The notes under the pieces are model-generated. The model worked only from the letters and a program-made list of their open reading frames with translations. It was not told where the DNA came from and did no database searches. 64,000 bases of DNA, from assembly GCF_001458195.1 (NCBI RefSeq), contig NZ_CYPU01000068.1:1-64000 (forward strand). The letters run 5' to 3'. This DNA comes from Ruegeria atlantica. Its GTDB lineage: Bacteria > Pseudomonadota > Alphaproteobacteria > Rhodobacterales > Rhodobacteraceae. Position numbers and translations under genes: made by a program. This document shows positions 1 to 8,052 of this stretch, in pieces (position 1 is the first letter of the stretch; each line of letters opens with the position of its first letter).

Positions 1-549
1 TCTCTCAGCAAAGCCGCGATCCGACGATAACCGTAGCGGCCATACTGGCGGGCCAATTCTATCATGTCCGCCACCAGGCGCTTCTCGTCATCTCGACCTT
101 TCGGCAGCTTTCGCTGTGTGGATCGGTGCTGCTTCAGGACACGACACGCCCGGCGCTCTGAGACACGCAGTTTGTGGCGCACATGGTTGATGCAGGCACG
201 GCGACGGGCGGGGCTCAGTAGTTTCCCTTGGCCGCCTCCGTCAGGATCAGTTTGTCCAGGGTAAGATCCGAGACGGCCCTACGAAGACGCTCATTCTCTT
301 TTTGAAGGCGCTTGAGTTCCTTCAATTAATCCGCGCCCATTCCGCCGTACTTTTTCTTCCAGCGATAATAGGTCTGTTCAACAACACCAATCTGCCGGAT
401 TGCATCCAGACGGGACATGCCTTGCCCCATCAATATCTCAACCTGCCGTAACTTCTAGACAATCTCTTCCGGCTTCGGTCGCTTGTTCGCCATGTGGTTC
501 CTCCGTTTTCACAACCATAACGGCGGACCACACAAGTGGGGGAGGATCA
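1..549 (-). mobile_element. IS3-family insertion sequence, partial copy cut by window start
   Basis: This stretch is the reverse complement of the first 549 bases of the IS3 element at 15474-16690, with no length difference over the shared part. The outer inverted repeat ends at 549 (GGACCACACAAGTGGGGGAG then GATCA). It holds orfA at 215-493 and the first part of orfB from about 182 to the window edge. orfA carries the same two in-frame stops as the other copy (TAG at 455-457, TAA at 326-328). I saw one substitution between the copies, around 350. The rest of the element lies outside the window, so I cannot say whether it is complete in the genome. Confidence 0.9.
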
Positions 550-581
550 ATTGAGCCACTCATTCTCTGAGCCGTCGACGC

Positions 582-1916
582 TTATGACTTAGTTGGAATC
601 ACCACCCGACCGCTTAAACCTCCAAGCGAGACAGATTTTCCCAAGTCAAAGTGCGCACCATATGCATTGAGAAGATCAACCGCTATTGCCAGCCCCAGCC
701 CGCTGCCTCTCACCGAAGTGTCAAGCCGCCCACCAGAGCGCAATGCTTCGTGTATTGCGTCCTCTGGAATACCCGGCCCGTCATCTTCGATACAGATCTC
801 GACGCAGTATTCCCGACGTTTCGCAATCAGTCTTACTTGGCCACGACACCATTTGACTGCGTTATCCAACAAGTTTCCAAGAACCTCTTCGATATCTTGC
901 GTATCCATGCGCACCCAGAGTTCGGGGTCGCTTTTGACGTCCAGCTTTTTGCCTTCTCTTTCGGCAATCGTTGAAAACAGCCGTGCGAGACGTTCGACTG
1001 AATGTGAAATATCCGTGCGCGAATGCGTCAACTCAGCTGTGTTTAGAGCTCGGATGCGCGCGAGTGACCGACCGAGTTGAGCGTCGATTCGATCAAGAGC
1101 TTCGTCAGCGATATTTGTATCGACGCCGGACTGGGACATAGCCTGCAATTCATTTCTCAGAATAGTGGCAGGTGTTTTCAAAGCATGTGCCAGATCAGCG
1201 GCTTGCCTGCGTGATCCGGACACAATGTCCCTATTGCGACGCAAAAGCTGATTCAAGTCATTAACCAAAGGGGCCACTTCCTCCGGATAATCCTTTGGTT
1301 TCAGGTCGTCATCAGCGTCCCAACGATAAGCCACATCCCTGCGCAATTTACGAAGAGGCCCCAGGATGACAGACATCAGCATCAATGAGCTCGCAACGCC
1401 GATCAGGCCAACCAACCCAAACACTGGCAGAAGACTGCGCTGTGCCGCCTGTCTTTCGTTGACCAATTGCGCCTGGCTTTCAGCAACACTTATGCCCCAG
1501 ACAGTGTCATCTTCGAAGGTAATCTGTTGGTACGCGCTGCGCAGCGCTTCGCCCTCGGGGCCCGAAGTGTTCCAAAGGGTTGCGTTTTCTGAGGCGTTGG
1601 GTGGCTCGGCGATTGTTTCATCAAACAGAGACGCCGACGTGAAAACCTCTCCGTCGCCGTTGGTGACCTGCCAGTATCTGCCGGAATATGGCCCACTGTA
1701 TGCCGGATCAAACATGAGATCACGCAGGGCATCCGGGTCTTGGGTCGTGACGCTCAGCCCGACAACAAGCTGGGTGTGGCGATCTAGAAGCGTGGCGTCG
1801 AACCTGTTTGAAACTCGGGAATCGATGAATGAAAACACCGCGAGTGTGCCCACGCCAACCGACAAGGCCCCGGACGCAATCCCCCCAAGCAATGCCCGTT
1901 GACGCAATGACAACAT
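582..1916 (-). CDS. Sensor histidine kinase (PhoQ-like layout)
   Basis: Inner-membrane sensor kinase of a two-component system, 444 residues. The order is transmembrane helix 1 (about 8-30), a periplasmic sensor region (about 31-155), helix 2 (about 160-186), a linker/HAMP-like stretch, then the dimerisation helix with the phospho-accepting His244 in the motif AHALKTP, and the ATP-binding domain with N box NLLDNAVKW, G1 box DDGPGIPED and G2 box GSGLGLAIA. The start ATG overlaps the stop of the upstream response regulator, so the two are translationally coupled and almost certainly partners. What it senses is not visible; the PepSY protein encoded first in the operon may take part in sensing or be a target. 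Family assignment is sure, stimulus unknown. Confidence 0.93.
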   Translation of the reverse strand: MLSLRQRALLGGIASGALSVGVGTLAVFSFIDSRVSNRFDATLLDRHTQLVVGLSVTTQDPDALRDLMFDPAYSGPYSGRYWQVTNGDGEVFTSASLFDETIAEPPNASENATLWNTSGPEGEALRSAYQQITFEDDTVWGISVAESQAQLVNERQAAQRSLLPVFGLVGLIGVASSLMLMSVILGPLRKLRRDVAYRWDADDDLKPKDYPEEVAPLVNDLNQLLRRNRDIVSGSRRQAADLAHALKTPATILRNELQAMSQSGVDTNIADEALDRIDAQLGRSLARIRALNTAELTHSRTDISHSVERLARLFSTIAEREGKKLDVKSDPELWVRMDTQDIEEVLGNLLDNAVKWCRGQVRLIAKRREYCVEICIEDDGPGIPEDAIHEALRSGGRLDTSVRGSGLGLAIAVDLLNAYGAHFDLGKSVSLGGLSGRVVIPTKS

Positions 1917-2575
1917 CAGAGTGAATCGATCATGTATCCGCGACCCCGAACCGTCGTGATCAGGTCAGGTCCCAACTTGTTACGCAGTCGGTTTATGAAA
2001 ACCGCGATGGTATTCGAGTCCCGGTCACCATTGTATTCGTAGATATGCTCCGAAAGCTCGGATCTTGGAATCAGGCGACCGGCGTTATGGGCCAGGTAAG
2101 TCAGAACAGCAATCTCCTGGGCGGTTAAATCGATCGGAACACCTTCAACAGTCACCCGTCCATTACGTGTATCAAGAATGACGTTGCCCATCTCGATAAT
2201 GGGGTTAAGCTGCCCACTCTGACGGCGCAAGATGGCGCGGACACGCGCGGCCAGCTCGGGCAAATGGAATGGTTTGGTCATGTAATCATCCGCACCAGCA
2301 TCCAACCCGTCGACCCGTTCGCTCCACCCATCACGTGCCGTCAGGATCAATACCGGAGTTTTTACGCCTGCGCTGCGCCAGTCGCGCAAAACAGAGATGC
2401 CATCTCGTTCCGGAAGCCCGAGATCGAGGATGATCATATCATATGGTTCTGTAGTTCCCAGATGCTGGGCGTCAATGCCATTGTGGACGATATCGACCAC
2501 TCGGCCTTCAGCGTTTAGCAGCTTTTTGATCTGCTCACAAAGGTGCGGTTCATCTTCAGCGAGTAATACTCTCAT
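1916..2575 (-). CDS. OmpR/PhoP-family response regulator
   Basis: DNA-binding response regulator, 219 residues, usual length for the OmpR family. The receiver domain (1-115) has the acidic pocket E7/D8, the phospho-acceptor Asp51 in LDLGLP, Thr79 in LTAR and Lys101 in DYMTKPF. The C-terminal winged helix (about 125-218) ends in the typical TVRGRGYMI hairpin. It lies between the PepSY/Gly-Asn gene (37 bases upstream) and its histidine kinase (overlap), all on the minus strand. It probably controls its own operon and possibly the divergent gene at 3491, which encodes a protein with the same Gly-Asn repeats; that regulation is inference. Confidence 0.95.
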   Translation of the reverse strand: MRVLLAEDEPHLCEQIKKLLNAEGRVVDIVHNGIDAQHLGTTEPYDMIILDLGLPERDGISVLRDWRSAGVKTPVLILTARDGWSERVDGLDAGADDYMTKPFHLPELAARVRAILRRQSGQLNPIIEMGNVILDTRNGRVTVEGVPIDLTAQEIAVLTYLAHNAGRLIPRSELSEHIYEYNGDRDSNTIAVFINRLRNKLGPDLITTVRGRGYMIDSL

Positions 2576-2612
2576 ACTTTTATCTATAGGCCTGCGACCG
2601 AAATTTTAACCA

Positions 2613-3284
2613 CTATTTTTTGCCGCCACCATTACCGTTGCCGCCGGAGTTGCCGTTACCGTTGCCACCGCTGTTGCCGTTGCCGCCAGAGTTGCCGTTG
2701 CCGTTGCCACCTGAGTTGCCGTTGCCGTTGCCACCTGAGTTGCCGTTACCGCCAGAGTTGCCGTTGCCACCGGATTTGCCGTTGCCGCCAGAGTTACCAT
2801 TGCCGTTGCCACCTGAGTTGCCGTTGCCGCCAGAGTTACCGTTGCCGTTGCCGCCGGAGTTGCCGTTACCATTGCCGCCGCTATTGTTGCTCTGATTGCC
2901 CTTACTGCTGGCCTGTCCTTGCGAGTTGGATTTGGCAGAATTGCCGGGTGTGGACTTGGCTGCATTGGAAATCTGGCGTCCGATATTTGAACGATTGGGC
3001 ACAACCACACCGGTTTGAGCATTCACGATAACACTGATGATCTTGCCGTTGGGTTTCTTTACAAGGATCCGATAGTAGACCTTGTCAGTCTGGAACGCAC
3101 GCGCATCAACCGGCGTTCCGCCAAAGACTCTTTCAACGCCTTTAAGAACCCTCTTCAACCTGATGGTGCTGCCTGACGTTGTCACTTTGCGCAATTCGGA
3201 CTGTTTTAGTTCGCGCACAGCAGCATGCCCTTCCCCAACCTGGAGAAAGGCGAACAGACAAGCGATGATAAAAAGCTTTCTCAT
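2613..3284 (-). CDS. Secreted PepSY-like protein with long Gly-Asn repeat tail
   Basis: About 223 residues from the ATG at 3284; a GTG at 3293 is an alternative start. The N-terminus is a signal peptide (MRKLFIIACLFAF then a small-residue stretch ending HAA), so the product is exported. Residues about 25-95 resemble a single PepSY domain, with the strand pattern YYRILVKKPNGKIISVIVNA followed by TGVVV. From about residue 125 to the end the protein is almost only Asn, Gly and Ser (GNSGGNGN-type units), ending in two lysines. PepSY proteins are often encoded beside PhoP/PhoQ-type systems and are thought to modulate peptidases or sensors. The tail could be a structural or wall-associated linker; its role is unknown. 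First gene of a three-gene minus-strand operon. Confidence 0.8.
   Translation of the reverse strand: MRKLFIIACLFAFLQVGEGHAAVRELKQSELRKVTTSGSTIRLKRVLKGVERVFGGTPVDARAFQTDKVYYRILVKKPNGKIISVIVNAQTGVVVPNRSNIGRQISNAAKSTPGNSAKSNSQGQASSKGNQSNNSGGNGNGNSGGNGNGNSGGNGNSGGNGNGNSGGNGKSGGNGNSGGNGNSGGNGNGNSGGNGNGNSGGNGNSGGNGNGNSGGNGNGGGKK
2622..2895 (-). repeat. Coding tandem repeat (Asn-Gly-rich)
   Basis: Imperfect tandem units of 9, 12 and 15 bases coding NSGGNGNGN-like repeats. The codons are nearly uniform, so the DNA itself repeats as well as the protein. That makes unit number prone to change by slippage or recombination. Confidence 0.9.
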
Positions 3285-3490
3285 CCTCAGCACTCAATAC
3301 AGCGTAATCGCGCCTCAATTCTACAGATTTTAAGATGAACTGGCGATGAACGGCCGGTTCGTCGCAGGTTCAACGATAATGGGCTTAAATCTGTCAGTTA
3401 GTTCCTGATTCCGGCGCACACACTCGTGCTGTCAGGTTTCCACGCATTTCATTGTGTGTGGAAATTCGCATTCAACAAACGAGGACCGTC
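3285..3490. promoter_or_regulatory. Divergent intergenic region between two Gly-Asn-repeat genes
   Basis: About 200 bases separate the start of the PepSY gene (minus) from the start of the secreted repeat protein (plus). Both promoters must lie here if the genes have their own. The rightward gene has a GAGG ribosome-binding site at 3481. I could not identify a convincing regulator box by eye. Confidence 0.4.
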
Positions 3491-4708
3491 ATGAAGATCA
3501 AAACGACCGGCCTAATGAAAGCCTCTGCAATAGCAATCGCTTTGCTGGGATCTACTGCAATTATTGGGGCGTTCACATTCCCCGATACCGCCTATGCCAA
3601 GCAAGGCAATGGTAACGGCGGTGGCAATGGTAACGGCGGTGGCAATGGTAACGGCGGGGGCAATGGTAACGGGGGCGACAAAGGCAACAGCGGTGGCAAA
3701 GGCCACGGCAGCAGCGCGAGTAGCGGAAAAGATAAAGGTAAAGGATCAACCGCATCCACAAACGGCGCAAGCAAAGCTGCCGGGAAATCTGGTCACAAGT
3801 CAAAAGGCGCTGAACGGAGCTCCTCGAAATCTTCCAAGAAGGGTCAATTCTCTCTGAATGGATTGTTTGGCGGCAATAAAAAACAAACTCCCAAGAAGAC
3901 ACAAAGGAAGGGAATTGCCGGCCTGTTCAAAGGTAGCAAGCCAGTCACCACTGCAAAACGAACAAAAACTACTTCAGTTAAGCGGTCTTTGCGCCCGCCA
4001 AGCAGGAAAGCAACGATTCTAGAAGATAGTACGCTTGCGCTTGAACCGCGCAACCTCGGCAAGTTGAACGGCGCCACTAACTCCAGCCCCAAGGCAAAGC
4101 TCGCGCATATTGCCAACGGTCAGTATATGAAAGGAACGGGGCCGGTCAGCCTTGCAGCAGGCCTTGCCGTTGCGGACACGAAATTCAATCACATCATGGG
4201 TGAAAACAACACGTTGAGTCCCAAAGACGTGAAAGAAATCAACGCAGCGTTGGACTACTTGGACGAAGCCCCCCTGTCCCTGGAAGAAGCCGAGGATATC
4301 CTTGCCAATGAGGAAGCCAACCCTGGGACAACTGATCCTGAAGATTTGGAAGACGCGCAAGCCGTTAAAGATGCGCACGACTTAACCACGGATGAAGATG
4401 GTAATCCGATTGATCGACCTACGGAAGATCAGTTGGCGTCCGCAGAAGCCGTGCATCAGGCAGAAGACAACCTTTTGGATCACCACAAGGGCGGGTTTTC
4501 AGAAGATGACGCCATCGCAGCGCAGCAGCAAGACAGTGTTCTCGACGCTGTACGAGCCTCTAATCCTGACGAGGAAGCCGTCAAAACCGCTCTTGGCAAT
4601 TCGTATGACGAAGACAAGTACGATGACGAAGAAGTCAGTATCGATCCGGTCGAAGAAGATCAGACGCCTGATGGAGGGGAAGAGGAAGAACTTGCTAGTA
4701 ATGGCTAA
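3491..4708 (+). CDS. Secreted protein with Gly-Asn repeats, basic middle and acidic tail
   Basis: I start it at the ATG at 3491 because GAGG lies 7 bases upstream and a clean signal peptide follows (hydrophobic core ASAIAIALLGSTAIIGAF, likely cleavage after AYA); an ATG at 3452 would add 13 residues. Mature protein: four GNGNGGG-type units, then a Lys/Ser-rich very basic region to about residue 180, then an acidic region rich in Glu and Asp to the end, where residue about 200-270 may form a small helical domain. This two-sided charge layout suggests binding or self-assembly outside the cell, but I do not recognise the family. It faces the PepSY/two-component operon, whose first product carries similar repeats, so co-regulation is likely. 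Confidence 0.75.
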   Translation: MKIKTTGLMKASAIAIALLGSTAIIGAFTFPDTAYAKQGNGNGGGNGNGGGNGNGGGNGNGGDKGNSGGKGHGSSASSGKDKGKGSTASTNGASKAAGKSGHKSKGAERSSSKSSKKGQFSLNGLFGGNKKQTPKKTQRKGIAGLFKGSKPVTTAKRTKTTSVKRSLRPPSRKATILEDSTLALEPRNLGKLNGATNSSPKAKLAHIANGQYMKGTGPVSLAAGLAVADTKFNHIMGENNTLSPKDVKEINAALDYLDEAPLSLEEAEDILANEEANPGTTDPEDLEDAQAVKDAHDLTTDEDGNPIDRPTEDQLASAEAVHQAEDNLLDHHKGGFSEDDAIAAQQQDSVLDAVRASNPDEEAVKTALGNSYDEDKYDDEEVSIDPVEEDQTPDGGEEEELASNG

Positions 4709-4816
4709 GTGCTAGGTCAGAAGGGTGTTGGTAAAGACCTGGTCCGCGCCAATATCGCACGGGTTCGCATCATGCCCCAATAACCATTTGGATTCTTTAC
4801 CTTGACCTCTCACTTT

Positions 4817-4850
4817 AAAAAAGCCCGCTCTGGTTAGAGCGGGCTTTTGC
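4817..4850 (+). terminator. Rho-independent terminator
   Basis: Perfect 13-bp stem AAAAGCCCGCTCT / AGAGCGGGCTTTT with loop GGTT, with A and T runs on the two sides, about 110 bases after the Gly-Asn-repeat gene. The A-rich left side means it could also act on minus-strand transcripts. Confidence 0.88.
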
Positions 4851-4909
4851 ATTTGTGTTTTCCCGGGTAGGACGTGTCCCTGGAAAACTGCAGACGTCTT
4901 AATGTAGGG

Positions 4910-5098
4910 TCAGACGTCCTTTTTTGCTCTTTCAAACTGTTCGCTGTTTACGATAGCCGTCAGAGCAATCTCGACAGGCGAGAAACGCCCGCTGCCGGAT
5001 TTCGTGGTGTTCGACACGTATTTGTGCGCGGTGGAACGTGATGGTTTCATTCGTACAGGAACCGGATCCAAAGCTTTTTCAGTGGCAGACTTAATCAT
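4910..5098 (-). CDS. Small protein of unknown function
   Basis: 62 residues from the ATG at 5098, chosen because GGAAGGGGA lies just upstream; an in-frame start at 5122 has no such site. The product is basic at the N-terminus (repeated Lys/Arg and Ser), has no signal peptide or membrane segment, and a possible short helix near the end (SPVEIALTAIVNSEQFERA). I do not recognise it. The strong ribosome-binding site makes a real gene likely. The stretch 5099-5414 upstream of it holds no gene I can see. Confidence 0.5.
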   Translation of the reverse strand: MIKSATEKALDPVPVRMKPSRSTAHKYVSNTTKSGSGRFSPVEIALTAIVNSEQFERAKKDV

Positions 5099-5414
5099 GC
5101 TGTTCCCCTTCCAGGGAGCCAAGCGCCCTTAACCGTCTCGGCTCGGTAGAATGAGTATGCGCGATGTCTGTTGAACACTGCGAGAACACATTGTTCATCT
5201 TTGGTTAAAGTTGTCGCCGATACGTCAACAATAGCCTAAGTTGCTCTTCGCTGCTCAAATCCCCACTGATGGTTTAAGTAACCCTTGATAGTAGATAAGC
5301 AGCATTTATCGTATTTGGCCTTGCACCATCGCTGTGTAGTAGAACAGACAAAGGAGCGTTTTGCCTACCTGTGCGGCTAACTTGGTGCTTTACAGCTATG
5401 GCATTCACTAGCCG

Positions 5415-6257
5415 TCAGCCGATACGTGCTGTTTCAGCATTGTTGGAGCCGCGGTCTGCATCATTTCTTCGATTTAACAAATGCAGCAGTTCAACTTGAT
5501 TAGAAGCGCCCGTCTTTGAAAAAACTGAACTCAGATGCGACCGAACAGTCGTTGGGCAGACAGTCAGGGCTTCGGAAACCTTTTTGACCGTAAATCCTTC
5601 CTTCAACATGGCACAAACCCGAAATTCACACCGGCTCAGGCCTGCTGGATTTTGAAGACCCAGTATCGGAACACGTTTGTTTCCCGAAACCTCCTTAAGA
5701 TGGTGGTTTCGGCCCTTCTCACAAATCGCGGAAGCTGAACCAGGCGTTCGATTGCTCCAACCGGACGCTAGTGTCGACGCCATTATGGCCAGTAAGTCCA
5801 ATTCAAATTGGGCAGGCTTATGCCGGAAATGCAGCTCGATGTGATCCACATGCCCGCCACTCGTATCAAGCGGAACGATGATCACCTCACCCAAATCCTT
5901 TAAATCGCCCTCAAGATGTCGTGGTATTGCTGCTTTGTCTGCAATCAATGCATCCGACAATGTCCAAATTGAACCAGCCTTTGCCGTCGCAAAATTGTCA
6001 CCCAAAACCAGCTCTGCCTGAGTTTGAGATTGAGAGGGCCAGACTTTACCTTCTTCTTTGCAACACCGAGCAACGTATTTTACTTTTCGGTCCAGCTTAA
6101 ATGTTCGCGCAATTAGTGCAGCGTCTGCATTAACCAACTCTATTAATTTTCTTAAAGCTTGTGGAATGGAATTATTACCCGCTAAAGCGTGTGTCCACTC
6201 CATAACGAATCTGAAGCTGTTTTGGGCCTGGGCGCTTCTGGGAAAACTGACACTCAT
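5415..6257 (-). CDS. LuxR-family transcriptional regulator
   Basis: 280 residues from the ATG at 6257 (a TTG at 6272 is possible). The C-terminal part (about 205-265) is a LuxR-type helix-turn-helix: LSRCEFRVCAMLKEGFTVKK then a second helix and TTVRSHLSSVFSKTGASNQV. The N-terminal 190 residues do not look like an acyl-homoserine-lactone domain or a receiver domain; a GAF-like sensor is possible. It lies upstream of the divergent Flp pilin gene with about 500 bases between, so control of the pilus operon is a reasonable guess but not shown. Confidence 0.85.
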   Translation of the reverse strand: MSVSFPRSAQAQNSFRFVMEWTHALAGNNSIPQALRKLIELVNADAALIARTFKLDRKVKYVARCCKEEGKVWPSQSQTQAELVLGDNFATAKAGSIWTLSDALIADKAAIPRHLEGDLKDLGEVIIVPLDTSGGHVDHIELHFRHKPAQFELDLLAIMASTLASGWSNRTPGSASAICEKGRNHHLKEVSGNKRVPILGLQNPAGLSRCEFRVCAMLKEGFTVKKVSEALTVCPTTVRSHLSSVFSKTGASNQVELLHLLNRRNDADRGSNNAETARIG

Positions 6258-6762
6258 TACTCTACCAACCAAATCAGCAAACTTTGCTGGTCAAAATTTC
6301 TTTCGCAGCCCCCGCCGCAGTTACAAACTTGTTCAGGTCTCATCAGCTCAGCAACTGGTTTTTGAAGCCTCAAATGAAGATGCACAATAAAGCATGGCGC
6401 CGAACTAAATTTTAATTATCTGAATTTATTACTAAAAATTCAATTTCGTGAAAATTAAACGTCGACATCCGATCGATCCAGAGAACGAGATTTTAGACTA
6501 CAGTTACCCCTCAAATCACTAAATTGTTTCCAAACATGCTGATTCGAATGAATGTTAAGACCTTGTTAATGCAAGGTTTATTTTTGTCACCTTCAGGTAG
6601 CTAATGAAATTAAAAACACACTTTAAAGGTGTATTTTTCCTATTCTTCGCGGAAGGCGGGAATTTTTATCACGGCTACCGTTATTTCAGAGCCAATGCAA
6701 AATGTCTGGCTTGCGTTGCGACAAACGCAACGTGGATTTCAATTTAACCTTTCGGGGGAAAC
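6258..6762. promoter_or_regulatory. Long AT-rich region upstream of the Flp pilin gene
   Basis: About 500 bases with no convincing gene between the LuxR-type regulator (minus) and flp (plus). It is clearly richer in A and T than its surroundings and must hold the pilin promoter and a long leader. The pilin ribosome-binding site is GGGGGAA at about 6754. No specific operator could be picked out by eye. Confidence 0.5.
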
Positions 6763-6939
6763 ATGACCAAATTTATGAAGAAGTTTGTCAAAGAAGAAAG
6801 CGGCGCGGCAATTGTTGAATATGGCCTTGCCCTTTTGGTTGTCGCGTCAATTGCGGTTGGTGCGTTCTCTTATCTTGGCACCACTACAAACACGAACGTG
6901 ACGGGTGCTTGCGCAGCTCTGGGTAGCGCAACCTGCTGA
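6763..6939 (+). CDS. flp: Flp-type pilin (prepilin)
   Basis: 58-residue major pilin subunit of a Tad (tight adherence) pilus, a type IVc pilus. The leader is short and basic (MTKFMKKFVKEESG), and the hydrophobic stretch begins AAIVEYGLALLVV, giving the Glu5/Tyr6 pair typical of Flp after cleavage behind the Gly. The length fits the family. Odd: the C-terminus has two cysteines (GACAALGSATC), which could form a disulfide loop. It is the first gene of the pilus locus, followed by a strong hairpin and then cpaB. Confidence 0.92.
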   Translation: MTKFMKKFVKEESGAAIVEYGLALLVVASIAVGAFSYLGTTTNTNVTGACAALGSATC

Positions 6940-6975
6940 GCCATTGGTTCCTTGCGATTTACAAACCACAACAAC

Positions 6976-7011
6976 ATTCTGCGCCGTCCCATCCGTATAG
7001 CGGCGCAGAAT
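6976..7011 (+). terminator. Strong hairpin between flp and cpaB
   Basis: Perfect 11-bp inverted repeat ATTCTGCGCCG / CGGCGCAGAAT with a 14-base loop, 37 bases after the flp stop. There is no T-run after it, so it is more likely a processing or stability hairpin that raises flp mRNA over the downstream genes than a full terminator. Confidence 0.55.
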
Positions 7012-7083
7012 ACACCGCCGGGATTTTCGAAATCACATTTGTAGAAGTTTCGAGATTTTTGAGCGTAACTTTTGGAGACAGAG

Positions 7084-8043
7084 ATGCGTATCAGACCAAT
7101 TATTACCACATTTTTCGGAATTGCGATTGCTTCAGGCTCTGTGTTCCTGGCGAAAGACTACATCCAATTTAACACGACTGCACCCAGTGCTACGACGAAC
7201 GCCGATCTCGTTGAGATCTACGTTGCCCGCTCAGAGATTGCATTTGGTCAAACAATAGAAAATCATCACGTCACAACTCATCTCTGGCCACGCGAAGCGC
7301 TACCTGCAGGGGTTTTTACCGAGTTAGGGGTACTTGTTCCGGATAGTCGCCAAAAGCTGCGTCGCGCAAAGGGGCGGTTCTATCCCGGTGAAGTCATGCT
7401 TCTTTCGAAAGTTTCGAATTTCGGAGAGAAGGTCACGCTGGTTCAAAAGCTGGGTGAAAACACGCGCGCGATGGCGATCGAAGTGGATGCCGTGACCGCG
7501 GTCGGCGGATTTGTCACTCCGGGTGATTGGGTCGACATCGTTTTGACTCAAGGCGCAAGGATGGATTTGCGCGCTGTTACTATTTTGCAGAATATCCGCG
7601 TGATTGGCGTCGACCAGCAATCCGAAGAACTGAGCGATCAACCCGAAATTGCCCGCACGATCACAGTGGAAGTGACACCTCAGCAAGGACAGCGCCTGGC
7701 TTTGGCTCAAAAAGCCGGGACCCTGAGCCTCACTCTAAGAACGCTGGACGGTGTCGAGGATGAGCCAATGGAAATGGTTCGCCTGCGCGATCTTTTGCAA
7801 GAAGAAGGTCCAACTGAAGAAGTCGAAACTCAACCGACGGTTAGGTTGAATCGCGGCACGGAATCCGAAGTTGTCATCATCCAGAGGAACTCCCGCGGAG
7901 CCGAAGAAGCGACAGAGGCGGAGACGACCCCCCAGACGCAATCCAGCAATCAGACGGATGCCTCGTCCACCCCATTAACTGTCAGCCCAGAGATCAAGCC
8001 AAAAGCCCGCTCGATCGAAGTCAGCCAGAACTCTGCACAGTAA
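7084..8043 (+). CDS. cpaB: Flp pilus assembly protein CpaB/RcpC
   Basis: 319 residues from the ATG at 7084 (GGAG about 7 bases upstream). It has one N-terminal membrane helix (about 4-24) and a periplasmic SAF-type domain (about 40-110), then the RcpC/CpaB region with the typical GENTRAMAIEVDAVTAVGGFV segment and GDWVDIVLT. The last 80 residues are a Ser/Thr/Gln-rich tail. CpaB proteins act in the periplasm near the secretin of Tad machines. In many alphaproteobacteria it is followed by the secretin gene cpaC; here tadG follows instead. Confidence 0.93.
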   Translation: MRIRPIITTFFGIAIASGSVFLAKDYIQFNTTAPSATTNADLVEIYVARSEIAFGQTIENHHVTTHLWPREALPAGVFTELGVLVPDSRQKLRRAKGRFYPGEVMLLSKVSNFGEKVTLVQKLGENTRAMAIEVDAVTAVGGFVTPGDWVDIVLTQGARMDLRAVTILQNIRVIGVDQQSEELSDQPEIARTITVEVTPQQGQRLALAQKAGTLSLTLRTLDGVEDEPMEMVRLRDLLQEEGPTEEVETQPTVRLNRGTESEVVIIQRNSRGAEEATEAETTPQTQSSNQTDASSTPLTVSPEIKPKARSIEVSQNSAQ

Positions 8044-8052
8044 GTCTGCGCC

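Noticed and set aside
550..581. Resemblance of the sequence after the first IS3 end (TTGAGCCACTC...GAGC) to the end of the IS6 transposase
   Set aside because: Only about 25 bases with mismatches; it could be chance, so no IS6 remnant is called there.
2620..2895. Long plus-strand frame coding Pro-Leu repeats opposite the Gly-Asn repeats
   Set aside because: It is the mirror of a repetitive coding region on the minus strand; it has no ribosome-binding site and no start of its own.
2622..2895. Repeat array considered as a CRISPR
   Set aside because: Units are short, contiguous and in frame with a protein; no unique spacers are present.
3592..3902. Minus-strand repeat-rich frames opposite the secreted Gly-Asn protein
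   Set aside because: These are artefacts of the repeats in the real plus-strand gene, which has a signal peptide and a ribosome-binding site.
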